Positions 50,499 to 59,017 of a stretch of DNA of 64,000 bases are shown here, one piece after another. The DNA is from Haloarchaeobius sp. FL176 (GTDB taxonomy: Archaea; Halobacteriota; Halobacteria; Halobacteriales; Natrialbaceae). The translations under genes and the position numbers were made by a program. A model generated the notes under the pieces. That model was not told the DNA's origin, did no database searches, and saw only the letters and a program-made list of their open reading frames with translations. The stretch covers positions 62,001 through 126,000 of the forward strand of contig NZ_JANJYH010000003.1 of the NCBI RefSeq assembly GCF_024609245.1. The letters are read 5' to 3'. Position 1 is the first letter of the stretch. Every line of letters begins with the position of its first letter.

Positions 50499-51824
50499 TC
50501 AGTTCTCGTCGTACGGCCAGTCGCCGGTGATCTTCATGCCCTCCGCGAGGTCCTCGTCCTCGAGCGCCTCGGCGATCTCGTCGGGCTCCTTGTGCGGAAT
50601 CTCGACGGCCTCGGCCGCGACGTGGACCGTGAGCGCGCCCAGCAGGATGGCCTGCTCGCGGAGGTCCCGAACCTGGAGCTTGTCGAGGGTGTCGGCGTGG
50701 GTGTGGCCCCAGCCGCGGCCCGAGCCCTCGCTCTTGCCGTAGGCGTGGTAGCCCGGGACGCCCCACTGGGTGAACGGCCAGTGGTCGCTGTGGGGGCCGA
50801 GCTTCGGGACGGTCTCGACGGGGTGTTCGAAGCGGTCGGCGACGGCCTCGGCGGCGTCCTCGAGTGCATCGAAGCCGTGGGTGTGGAGCGCGAGGTCACG
50901 ACCTTTGGCGACGCCGTCGGCGTTGACGACGGCCTTCACGTCGTCGAGGTCGACCCGGTCCGCCTCGTACGCGGAGCCGACGAGGCCGACCTCCTCGGCA
51001 CCGAAGGCGACGAAGCGGACGCGGGTCTCGAGGTCGGACTCGAGCTCCGCGAGGATGCGGGCGAGCTCGACGACCATCGCGGTGCCGGCACCGTTGTCCA
51101 TCGCGCCGGTCGAGATGTCGTGGGCGTCGACGTGGCTGGTGACGTAGACCACGTCGTCGGTCTCTGGGCCGAGTTCGGCGTGAACGTTCTGGCTGGTCGC
51201 CGCGGACGTCTCGGCGGTGACCGAGACGGTGAGGTCGTCGTCCTCGTGGCGACGGACCAGCTGGGCACCGGTCTCGGCGGAGACACCGACTGCCGGGATG
51301 TCGCCGACGGGGGATTCGTCGGTCCCCACGGAGCCGGTTGGGGGGAGACAGCCCTCGACGTGATTGCGGTAGACGAAGGCCGCTGCGCCGGCCTCGACGG
51401 CGTGGTAGTACTTTTCCCGGCGGTGGAGGTAGCGGTCGTAGTGGTCGGGCACGTCGCTGCGGGTGACGACGACCTTCCCGTCGCAGTCTGTCTCCTCGAA
51501 GTCCTCCGGGAGGCCGTGGCCGAGGTCGACGAGGGTACCCGAAACCTCGGCGGCGGGGCTGCGCGGCAACGCGATGCACTCGTGCGCCTCGGCGTACGTC
51601 GCGCCGTCGGCACGGATCGCGCTGTCGCCGCGCTCCCAGCCCTGTATCTCGAACTCGTCGAGGTGTGCGTCGCGTGCGCCCGCCTCGGCGAGTGCGTCCC
51701 GTGTCGCCGCCGCGGCGGCCCGTTCGCCCTCGCTCCCGGCCATCCGGTCGCCGATGTCGACCAGCGTCTCGAGGTGCTCCCACCCGGTGTCGCTCGTGAA
51801 GGTCCGACCGATCCAGTTGCTCAT
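50499..51824 (-). CDS. M28 family zinc aminopeptidase with PA domain
   Basis: A 441-residue metallopeptidase. A PA-type insert (about 110-215) precedes the M28 catalytic core. Zinc ligands are readable: H and D in TSHVDAHD, D in GAMDNGAGTA, the Glu pair in FGAEEVGLVGS, D in VNADG and H in HSDHWPF. No signal peptide is visible, so it is probably cytoplasmic. It likely clips N-terminal residues from peptides. The gene is divergent from the E1 alpha gene. ATG 51824 is used. Confidence 0.88.
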   Translation of the reverse strand: MSNWIGRTFTSDTGWEHLETLVDIGDRMAGSEGERAAAAATRDALAEAGARDAHLDEFEIQGWERGDSAIRADGATYAEAHECIALPRSPAAEVSGTLVDLGHGLPEDFEETDCDGKVVVTRSDVPDHYDRYLHRREKYYHAVEAGAAAFVYRNHVEGCLPPTGSVGTDESPVGDIPAVGVSAETGAQLVRRHEDDDLTVSVTAETSAATSQNVHAELGPETDDVVYVTSHVDAHDISTGAMDNGAGTAMVVELARILAELESDLETRVRFVAFGAEEVGLVGSAYEADRVDLDDVKAVVNADGVAKGRDLALHTHGFDALEDAAEAVADRFEHPVETVPKLGPHSDHWPFTQWGVPGYHAYGKSEGSGRGWGHTHADTLDKLQVRDLREQAILLGALTVHVAAEAVEIPHKEPDEIAEALEDEDLAEGMKITGDWPYDEN

Positions 51825-51935
51825 ACCCGCCACTCGATGCGGCCCCGCGTAAGGATTGTGACTCCGACACACGAGTTACGATTCGTCAGATTACTGCCGA
51901 GGTTCGTCGACGAATTCTGGCCGGATTCCAGATAG

Positions 51936-52028
51936 CTTATAAACAAGGCAATAAATTTCACACCAACGCAGAGTCGGGGCGATGTTTTATTACGTATAGG
52001 GCCAATTGTCCGATAGACTCTCAGGTGA
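51936..52028 (+). promoter_or_regulatory. AT-rich promoter and Shine-Dalgarno of E1 alpha
   Basis: AGCTTATAAACAAGGCAATAAATTTC (about 51933-51958) and GTTTTATTACGTAT (about 51983-51996) are AT-rich elements too far upstream for a leaderless start at 52035. CAGGTGA (52022-52028) forms a Shine-Dalgarno-like site 6 bases before the ATG, so this gene probably has a 5' leader, unlike most here. Confidence 0.5.
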
Positions 52029-52034
52029 ACTACA

Positions 52035-53099
52035 ATGTCAAGTGAGGCTGAAAACCTGGTCCGTGTGATGTCGCCGGGCGGCTCCGCCGTCGGAGATCGC
52101 CAGCTCGGGGAGACAGCAGCGAAAGCGCTCTACGAGTCCATGGTACTCGCACGGACATTCGACGAGAAAGCGATCAGCCTCCACCGGCAGGGTCGCATCG
52201 GCACGTACGCGCCGATGCGCGGGCAGGAGGCGGCACAGGTCGGCGCGGCTTCCGCCATGGCCGACTCGGACTACCTGTTCCCCACCTACAGGGACCACGC
52301 GATGTTCGTCGAGCGCGGCATCGACCTTCGCGAGGTCCTGCTCCACCTCCTCGGCGACGGCCAGTACGTCGACCGCGAGGACGGCGACGACCTCACCACG
52401 TTCACCAGCTCGATTCCCATCGCGACCCAGATGCCCCACGCCGTCGGTGTCGGCATGGCGGCGAAGTACAAGGGCGACGACGTCGCCTCTCTGGTCTCCT
52501 TCGGCGACGGTGCGACCTCCGAGGGCGACTTCCACGAGGGGATGAACTTCGCCGGCGTCTTCGACACCCCCACGGTGTTCTTCTGTCAGAACAACGGCTA
52601 TGCCATCTCGGTGCCGCGCGAGCGCCAGACCGCCAGCGCCACCATCGCACAGAAGGCTCAGGCGTACGGCTTCGAGGGCGTCCGCGTCGACGGCAACGAC
52701 GTGTTCGCCGTCCACGACGTCGTGACCGATGCGCTCGAGAAGGCCAAGAACGGCGGCGGCCCGACGCTCGTCGAGGCCGTCACGTACCGCCGCGGCGCGC
52801 ACACGACGACGGACGACCCGTCGGTCTACCGCGACGAGGACGACGCGGCGGACTGGCTCCAGGAGGACCCGCTCGACCGGTCCCGGACGTATCTCGAGGA
52901 GGAGTTCGGCTGGTCCGACGAGGACCAGGACGCCGTCGAGCAGTGGGCCACCGAGGAGGTCGCCCGGGCCGTCGAGGCCGCCGAGGAGCACACCGGCTAC
53001 GAGCCCGAAGAGATGTTCGAGCACGTCTACGAGGAGATGCCCCGTCAGCTGCGCGAGCAGCGCCGGCAGCTCCCCGAGGACCCCCAGGTCGGCCACTGA
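52035..53099 (+). CDS. 2-oxoacid dehydrogenase E1 alpha subunit, orphan
   Basis: A 354-residue thiamine-diphosphate enzyme subunit. The ThDP-Mg motif runs from GDGATSEG (157-164) to CQNNGYA (184-190); the phosphorylation-loop region AHTTTDDPSVYR is also conserved. Such subunits decarboxylate pyruvate or branched 2-oxoacids with an E1 beta partner, E2 and E3. None of these partners is in the window. Its product depends on thiamine. Regulation by the convergent Lrp gene is inferred from position. Confidence 0.9.
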   Translation: MSSEAENLVRVMSPGGSAVGDRQLGETAAKALYESMVLARTFDEKAISLHRQGRIGTYAPMRGQEAAQVGAASAMADSDYLFPTYRDHAMFVERGIDLREVLLHLLGDGQYVDREDGDDLTTFTSSIPIATQMPHAVGVGMAAKYKGDDVASLVSFGDGATSEGDFHEGMNFAGVFDTPTVFFCQNNGYAISVPRERQTASATIAQKAQAYGFEGVRVDGNDVFAVHDVVTDALEKAKNGGGPTLVEAVTYRRGAHTTTDDPSVYRDEDDAADWLQEDPLDRSRTYLEEEFGWSDEDQDAVEQWATEEVARAVEAAEEHTGYEPEEMFEHVYEEMPRQLREQRRQLPEDPQVGH

Positions 53100-53138
53100 C
53101 GGTCCGTTCCTCGGTCGTCTCGACCCCCGCCAGGTTTC

Positions 53139-53624
53139 TCAGTCGTCCGTGAACTCCGCCAGCAGCGTCTCCAGACTGTAGCTCTCGAGCCCGCGAGCGT
53201 CGTCCCAGAGCGTGTCGATCACGTACGTCGAGTTCGTGCGCTCGATCTCCGGTACCTCCTCGAACGAACGTATCAGGTCGCCGACCATGTCGGCGTCCCC
53301 GACACGTGCGATGGCGATGAAGTCCGTCTCACCCATCGTCGAGAACACCTGTGTCACGCCCTCGATCTCCCGGATGCCATCGGCTACCTCGGAATGCGTG
53401 CCGCTGTAATCCGCGAGCACCTCGACGATGACCGTGACGCTCAACCCGAACTCGTCGAGGTCGAGGTCGTAGAGGTCGTTCTCGACGATGCCGTCCTCTC
53501 GAAGGTTGTTCAGCCGATAGTGGATCGTCGACACCGGAATCCCGGTCTCCTCGTGGAGCTTGTCCGGGCTCCCGGTTCCCAGGTCGGCGATTGCCTTCAG
53601 GAGCCTGATGTCGCGCTCGTCCAT
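53139..53624 (-). CDS. Lrp/AsnC family regulator
   Basis: A 161-residue protein with an N-terminal helix-turn-helix (MDERDIRLLKAIADLGTGSPDKLHE, VSTIHYRLNNLREDG as landmarks) and a C-terminal RAM ligand-binding domain (SVTVIVEVLADYSGTH, GETDFIAIARVGDADM). The family senses amino acids or 2-oxoacids. It ends 40 bases from the E1 alpha stop and is divergent from the DMT exporter; a shared AT-rich region of 180 bases separates it from the latter. It may control either. Confidence 0.88.
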   Translation of the reverse strand: MDERDIRLLKAIADLGTGSPDKLHEETGIPVSTIHYRLNNLREDGIVENDLYDLDLDEFGLSVTVIVEVLADYSGTHSEVADGIREIEGVTQVFSTMGETDFIAIARVGDADMVGDLIRSFEEVPEIERTNSTYVIDTLWDDARGLESYSLETLLAEFTDD

Positions 53625-53773
53625 GATTGCCCCGTGCGGTGGCGTGCTAAAGAAGGTTTGGCACGGGGAGGTTCGGTTAGATATTTTATTTCTATCTATT
53701 ATTTCGAACTCGTTTCGATTATATCTGCACCTATACAATAGAATTGGCAGTTCAGAGCGTTTGACCCGATTCC

Positions 53774-53782
53774 TTTTTATAC
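53774..53782 (+). promoter_or_regulatory. TATA element of the DMT exporter
   Basis: TTTTTATAC lies 23-31 bases before the ATG at 53805. The neighbouring AT-rich stretch (53670-53760) contains TTCGAA-type and GATAT-type symmetric words and probably also drives the divergent Lrp gene. Confidence 0.55.
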
Positions 53783-53804
53783 ACGAACAGTTGCAGATTT
53801 CACT

Positions 53805-54746
53805 ATGCTAGACACGATTCAGTCGAAGGCAATCCCAGATACGAGTGGACTGTTCGTACTGTTAGCCACCCTCTGGGGTGCGTCGTTCGTCGCCATCGAG
53901 ATCGGACTCCACCACTTCCCCCCGCTCCTGTTCGCCGCGCTTCGGTACGACGTGGCCGGTGTACTCGTTCTCGCGTACGCGGTTCGGTCGGTCGACCGAT
54001 GGCGGCCTCGCGGGCGGACGGAGTGGCTTCAGACCGCCGTCACGGCGCTGTTCGTCTTCGCTGCCTACCACGCGCTCCTCTACCTCGGCGAACAGCACGT
54101 CTCCGGCGCGGTCGCCGCCGTCGTCATCAGCCTCTCGCCCATCCTCACCGCGGGCTTCGGGAGCGTGCTGGACGTCGACGACCCGCTCCAGCCCCTCGGC
54201 GCGGTCGGTTTCCTCGTCGGCATCGCGGGCGTCGTCGTCGTGGTCCAGCCCGAACCCGGCACCGCGCTCTCGTCCAGCCTGATCGGCGTGCTCCTCGTGT
54301 TCTGTGCCGGGACGAGCTTCGCCCTCGGCTCGGTGCTGACGCGCCCGCTCGACACCGGACTGCCGGTGCAGACGAAGCAGGCATGGGCGATGCTCGTCGG
54401 CGCGGCCATCCTCCACGTCGGCAGCGCGGCCCGGGGCGAGTCTCTGCTGGCCATCGAGTGGACGGGGACAGCCATCGCGTCACTCGCGTACCTCGCACTC
54501 GCCTCCGGCGTCGTCGCCTTCCTGCTCTACTTCGAGCTGCTGGAGCGACTCGGCCCCACGGAACTCAACCTCGTCGGCTACCTCGAACCCGTCGTCGCGA
54601 CCGTCGTCGCCTGGTTCGTCCTCGGGAGCGTCGTCGACGGGACCACGCTGCTCGGCTTCGTCGTCATCTTCGCCGGCTTCGCCCTCATCAAGCGCGACCT
54701 GCTCCACCGGCTCTCAGTCGGTCGGTTCGCACGGCTCCGTCGCTGA
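53805..54746 (+). CDS. EamA/DMT family transporter
   Basis: A 313-residue membrane protein with ten helices as two EamA repeats (GLFVLLATLWGASFVAIEIGL start of the first; LLVFCAGTSFALGSVLTRPL start of the second). The family exports amino acids, metabolites or nucleotide sugars. Divergent placement from an Lrp/AsnC regulator, which typically senses amino acids, suggests amino-acid export, but the substrate is inferred. Confidence 0.88.
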   Translation: MLDTIQSKAIPDTSGLFVLLATLWGASFVAIEIGLHHFPPLLFAALRYDVAGVLVLAYAVRSVDRWRPRGRTEWLQTAVTALFVFAAYHALLYLGEQHVSGAVAAVVISLSPILTAGFGSVLDVDDPLQPLGAVGFLVGIAGVVVVVQPEPGTALSSSLIGVLLVFCAGTSFALGSVLTRPLDTGLPVQTKQAWAMLVGAAILHVGSAARGESLLAIEWTGTAIASLAYLALASGVVAFLLYFELLERLGPTELNLVGYLEPVVATVVAWFVLGSVVDGTTLLGFVVIFAGFALIKRDLLHRLSVGRFARLRR

Positions 54747-54826
54747 CAGCCAGCGCCCGGCAGGGCAGCGCTTCCCGGACGGCCGCTTCCGACTCGCTTT
54801 TGTCCGCGCGACCGTGATTCGGTGTC

Positions 54827-55879
54827 ATGGTTCCGTACGACTTCGACTACGAACTGCTCGTCGAACTCACCGAGACCCACGGCCCGCCCGGCTACGAGGG
54901 CAACGTCCGCGACATCGTCCGGCGCGAGCTCGACGACGAGGCCGACCGCCTCGAGAGCGACGCGATGGGCAACGTCGTCGGTACCGTCGAGGGCGAGAGC
55001 GACCACGAGGTCGTCGTCGCCGCCCACATGGACGAGATCGGCTTCATGGTGCGCCGGGTCGACGAGAAGGGGTTCCTGGCCATCGACGCCCTCGGTGGCT
55101 GGGACCCCGAGGTGCTCCGCGCCCAGCGCGTCGTCGTCCAGACCGAACAGGGGAAACTGCCGGGCGTCATCGGCTCCGTGCCGCCACACACCGGCGGCAG
55201 CGAGGACGACGACGAACGCGACGTCCACGACGTGCGCGTCGACGTCGGCCTCCCGACCGACGAGGTCGAGGAGCGCGTCGACGTCGGTGACCTGGTCACC
55301 ATGGACCAGCGCACCCAGCCGCTCGGTGACTGCATCTCCGGCAAATCCATCGACAACCGCGTCTCCGTCTTCGCGCTGCTCGAACTCGCGCGCCGCATCG
55401 AGGACCCGACCGCGACGATCCACTTCGTCGCCACCGTCCAGGAGGAGGTCGGGCTCCGCGGTGCACAGACCATCGGCGTCGACCTCGACCCGGACCTCGC
55501 GCTGGCGCTCGACACGACCGTCGCGAACGACCTCAGCGACTTCGACGAGTACGACCACGTGACCGACCTCGGTGCAGGGACCGCCATCAAGCTCAAGGAC
55601 TCTTCGGTCATCACGAACCGGAAGGTACACCGCCGGCTGCGCGAGGTGGCCGAGCAGGAGGGGATCGAGCACCAGTTCGAGGTGCTCCCCACGGGCGGCA
55701 CCGATACCGGTGGTCTCCAGCGCGCACACGGCTCGGTTCCGGTCGGTGCGGTCTCCATCCCGACGCGGTACCTCCACACACCCACCGAGGTCGCGCACGC
55801 CGACGACATCTCGGGGACCATCGAACTCACCGCTGCCTTCCTCGAGCACGAGGACGGGTCGCACGACTACACGCTGTGA
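54827..55879 (+). CDS. M42 family metallopeptidase
   Basis: A 350-residue zinc or cobalt peptidase of the M42 type (glutamyl or tetrahedral aminopeptidase, often mislabelled endoglucanase). Metal ligands: AAHMDEIGF (H, D), SIDNRVSVF (D), VQEEVGLRGA (Glu pair), ALDTTVAND (D) and RYLHTPTEV (H). Archaeal homologues form dodecameric peptide-degrading shells that process proteasome products, consistent with the PAN-proteasome. The start at 54827 fits the family length. Confidence 0.9.
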   Translation: MVPYDFDYELLVELTETHGPPGYEGNVRDIVRRELDDEADRLESDAMGNVVGTVEGESDHEVVVAAHMDEIGFMVRRVDEKGFLAIDALGGWDPEVLRAQRVVVQTEQGKLPGVIGSVPPHTGGSEDDDERDVHDVRVDVGLPTDEVEERVDVGDLVTMDQRTQPLGDCISGKSIDNRVSVFALLELARRIEDPTATIHFVATVQEEVGLRGAQTIGVDLDPDLALALDTTVANDLSDFDEYDHVTDLGAGTAIKLKDSSVITNRKVHRRLREVAEQEGIEHQFEVLPTGGTDTGGLQRAHGSVPVGAVSIPTRYLHTPTEVAHADDISGTIELTAAFLEHEDGSHDYTL

Positions 55880-55923
55880 CCCGTATCGAAGAATTGAGTA
55901 CGGGGCATCCCTAACCTCCGGCT

Positions 55924-56484
55924 ATGGACTCAGACACACCGGTCTCGCGTCGGCGATTCCTGCAGGGAGCGGCCGGCGCGACGGCGGCCGCCGCGTCCGC
56001 TGGCGTCGCAACCGCACAGGAGGGCGAAGGCGGCGGTGGCGGCGGTAGCGCGACCGTCGCGGTCGGCCCGAACGGCGACTACGTCTACACGCCGGGGACG
56101 GAGGACCCCCTCTACGTCAGTCCAGGGACGACGGTGACGTTCGAGTGGGAGTCGGACAACCACAACATCAACCCCACGTCGGTGCCCGAAGGTGCCGAGT
56201 GGGAGGGCCACATGCCGACCGAGAACACTGGATTCAGCTACGAGCACACGTTCGAGACGCTCGGCACGTACGAGTACCAGTGTGACCCCCACGCTGGCCT
56301 CGGCATGAAGGGTACCATCATCGTCAACGAGACGGGTGCCCCGCCCTCCACCGGCGGTGGCGGCCCGTCTCTGCCCGACAGCGCGATGTCGCTCGCGGTT
56401 GGGACCGTCGCGGCCATGCTGACGACCCTCTCGCTCGCCTACGTGTTCCTCCGCTACGGTGGCGACTACGAGACCCCACAGTAG
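55924..56484 (+). CDS. Second halocyanin, membrane-anchored
   Basis: A 186-residue Tat-exported blue copper protein (RRRFLQGAAG at about 9-18), copper domain at 42-138 and C-terminal helix at about 154-176. Ligands are H80, C120, H123 and M128. Its copper domain differs from that of the bc-operon halocyanin by only four residues over about 100, yet leader, linker and anchor are different. It is not next to respiratory genes, so it may serve another electron-transfer route. Confidence 0.9.
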   Translation: MDSDTPVSRRRFLQGAAGATAAAASAGVATAQEGEGGGGGGSATVAVGPNGDYVYTPGTEDPLYVSPGTTVTFEWESDNHNINPTSVPEGAEWEGHMPTENTGFSYEHTFETLGTYEYQCDPHAGLGMKGTIIVNETGAPPSTGGGGPSLPDSAMSLAVGTVAAMLTTLSLAYVFLRYGGDYETPQ

Positions 56485-56530
56485 CGACCGAACGGTAGCT
56501 TTTCTTTCGTCCCGCAGGAAGCGGGCAGGC

Positions 56531-57226
56531 ATGTACGTGATTATCGTCGGTGCGGGGAACATCGGAACCCCGCTGATCGAGATCGCCACGGGCGACCAGA
56601 ACGAGGTTGTCGTGGTCGAGAAGAACCCCGAGAAGGCCGAAGCGGCCGCGACACGCTACGACTGCCTGGTCCTCAACGCCGACGCCACCGTCTCCGAGAC
56701 GCTCGAGGAAGCCGGTATCGACCGCGCGGAAGCTCTCATCTCGACCACCGACCAGGACGCGACAAACATCATGGTTTCTCTGCTCGCGATGGAGCACGAC
56801 GTCCCCGCCGTCGTCAGCGTCGTCCACAACCCCGAGCACATGAAGCTGTTCGAGCGCGTCGGCGTCACGACGATGGAGAACCCCCAGAGCCTCATCGCGG
56901 AGTACCTCTACCGGGCGGTGAAGCGGCCCTCGCTCAAGGACTACATGAAGGTCGGCGACACCGCGGAGGTGTTCGAGATCACGGTCGACACGGGCGCACC
57001 CATCGACGGCAAGACGCTCCGGGAGGCGAACGAGAACGAGCTGCTGACGGACGACTTCCTCATCGTCGCCGTCGAACGAGACGGTGGCGAGAGCGGCAAG
57101 CCGATCACGCCACGCGGCGACACCCGCATCGAGGCCGGCGACCTGGTGACGGTGTACGCCGCGGAGGGTGCGACGCCGGACGTCACCGACGTGTTCGGAC
57201 ACTACGAGGACCACGAGCTGAAATAG
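56531..57226 (+). CDS. trkA: TrkA family potassium regulator, single RCK
   Basis: A 231-residue cytoplasmic protein with a Rossmann RCK-N domain (VIIVGAGNIGTPL at about 4-16) and a TrkA-C domain (about 145-225). It binds NAD(H)/ATP and gates TrkH. The stop TAG is directly followed by the ATG of trkH (57227), so both are made together. ATG 56531 follows a TTTTCTTTC element about 20-28 bases upstream. Confidence 0.9.
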   Translation: MYVIIVGAGNIGTPLIEIATGDQNEVVVVEKNPEKAEAAATRYDCLVLNADATVSETLEEAGIDRAEALISTTDQDATNIMVSLLAMEHDVPAVVSVVHNPEHMKLFERVGVTTMENPQSLIAEYLYRAVKRPSLKDYMKVGDTAEVFEITVDTGAPIDGKTLREANENELLTDDFLIVAVERDGGESGKPITPRGDTRIEAGDLVTVYAAEGATPDVTDVFGHYEDHELK

Positions 57227-58885
57227 ATGCCACGGAATCAACGGGTGGCGGGCGTTCCGGCTGATCTCGCGGTCATCCTGCGCGACGTAGGGACCCTGCT
57301 GTTGATGCAGGCGGGGCTGCTGTCGCTCACCGTCGTCGTCGCTCTCGTCTTCGGCGAGTTTGCGCCCGCGCTCGGCTTCCTGCTCGCGGGCGGCATCGCC
57401 GCCGGCGTCGGCGAGAGCTGTCGGCGGCTGTTCGCGGACGCACCCGACCCGAAGATGAAACACGGGATGGTCATCGCGGCGAGCGGCTGGTTCGCGACCG
57501 CCGTCTTCGGGGGGGTCGCGTTCTCCCTCGTCGCCTGGCTGACGCCGGTGACGACGATGGCGGGCTACGTCCCGTCGTGGGCGAGCTGGGACCCGGTCAC
57601 CGTTGCGGGTGCGACGAGCCGGTCGAGCCTGCTCTACTTCCGGAACCCGCTGCACGCGATGTTCGAGTCGATGAGCGGGTGGACCGGGAGCGGACTGACG
57701 ATGGCCGCTCACGAGCCGTCGCTGCCCCGGTCGGTGCAGTGGTGGCGCTCGCTCATCCAGTACGTCGGTGGCGTCGGCGTCATCGTCCTCACCGTTACCA
57801 TCCTCTCGCGGCCCGGTAGCGGGAGTTACGCGCTCTACCGTTCGGAAGCCCGCGAGGAGAAGATCCACCCGTCGGTCGTCTCGACGGTCCGGACGGTGTG
57901 GAAGATATTCGTCGGCTACACGCTGCTCTCGGTCGGTCTCCTCTTCGTCGCGCTCTGGTGGACCCAGGACCTGCCGCTCTTCGAGACGTTCTGGCAGGCG
58001 CTCAACCACGCGATGACGGGACTCTCCACGGGTGGATTCTCCGTCACCGACAGTTCGATGGAGTCCTACAACTCGCCGCTGGTCGAGACGGTCCTGCTAC
58101 CGGTGATGACGCTCGGCGCAATCGCGTTCCCGATCCACTACGGCCTGCTCCACGACAGGGAGTACTCGGAGCTGTACGAGGACATCCAGACGCGCTGGCT
58201 GCTGTTGCTCCTTGCGGCCGGCATCGTGGTGCTCTCGCTACAGAACCTGCTGGTCGAGCTACCGGTCGAAGGGTACCGTGCGACGGTGGCGTCGCCGGTT
58301 CCGACGCTCTCGACCGCCGAGTTCGACGCCATCCGCGACGGAACATTCCAGTGGGTGAGCGCACTCTCCTGCACCGGCTTCCAGTCCTCGCCCATCGGTC
58401 GGTGGTCCGACGGCGGGAAGCTCATGCTCTCCGTGGCGATGACACTCGGCGGTGCCGCCGGGTCGACCGTCGGTGGCATCAAGATCATCCGCGGCTACAC
58501 GGTCTCGAAGGGGATCCAGTGGCAGTTCGCCCGGGTTTTCCTGCCGAAGAGCGCCGTCGTCAGCACCGAGCTGGACGGGCGACGGCTCGACGCAGACGCG
58601 ATGAACCGTGAGTTCGCCGAGGCCGCCATCGTCAGCCTGCTGTGGGTCATCCTGCTGCTGGCGTCGAGTCTCGTGCTGGTGAACGTTGCCAGTGGGAGCT
58701 ACTCCGACGCACTGTTCGAGGTCGCCAGCGCGCAGGGGAACGTCGGCCTGTCGTCGGGCATCACGGGCCCGGAGATGCCCGCTGTCGCGGAGACGATGTT
58801 CCTGTTCAACATGTGGATCGGCCGGCTGGAGATCATCCCCGTGCTGGTGCTCGCACGGTCGGTACTGAAGGGACTGGATCCGTAG
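57227..58885 (+). CDS. trkH: TrkH family potassium channel subunit (first)
   Basis: A 552-residue membrane protein with the four pseudo-repeats of TrkH. Selectivity-filter loops are visible: FESMSGWTGSGLTMA, TGLSTGGFSV, ALSCTGFQSSP and AQGNVGLSSGITGP, each with the key glycine. It imports potassium driven by membrane potential. The first zero-spacing partner is trkA 56531. It faces a second trkH-trkA pair on the opposite strand. Confidence 0.92.
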   Translation: MPRNQRVAGVPADLAVILRDVGTLLLMQAGLLSLTVVVALVFGEFAPALGFLLAGGIAAGVGESCRRLFADAPDPKMKHGMVIAASGWFATAVFGGVAFSLVAWLTPVTTMAGYVPSWASWDPVTVAGATSRSSLLYFRNPLHAMFESMSGWTGSGLTMAAHEPSLPRSVQWWRSLIQYVGGVGVIVLTVTILSRPGSGSYALYRSEAREEKIHPSVVSTVRTVWKIFVGYTLLSVGLLFVALWWTQDLPLFETFWQALNHAMTGLSTGGFSVTDSSMESYNSPLVETVLLPVMTLGAIAFPIHYGLLHDREYSELYEDIQTRWLLLLLAAGIVVLSLQNLLVELPVEGYRATVASPVPTLSTAEFDAIRDGTFQWVSALSCTGFQSSPIGRWSDGGKLMLSVAMTLGGAAGSTVGGIKIIRGYTVSKGIQWQFARVFLPKSAVVSTELDGRRLDADAMNREFAEAAIVSLLWVILLLASSLVLVNVASGSYSDALFEVASAQGNVGLSSGITGPEMPAVAETMFLFNMWIGRLEIIPVLVLARSVLKGLDP

Positions 58886-59017
58886 GGGGCGAACAGGCGG
58901 CACGGCCGCCCGCCCGTCGGTGTGCCGCGCACCCGCGGAGCCGACGGACGGCGGTTCGTCAGAGCACGCCGCCGTTGGCCGCGCGTTGCTACTTGAACCC
59001 CGGCATGTACGTCGCGC

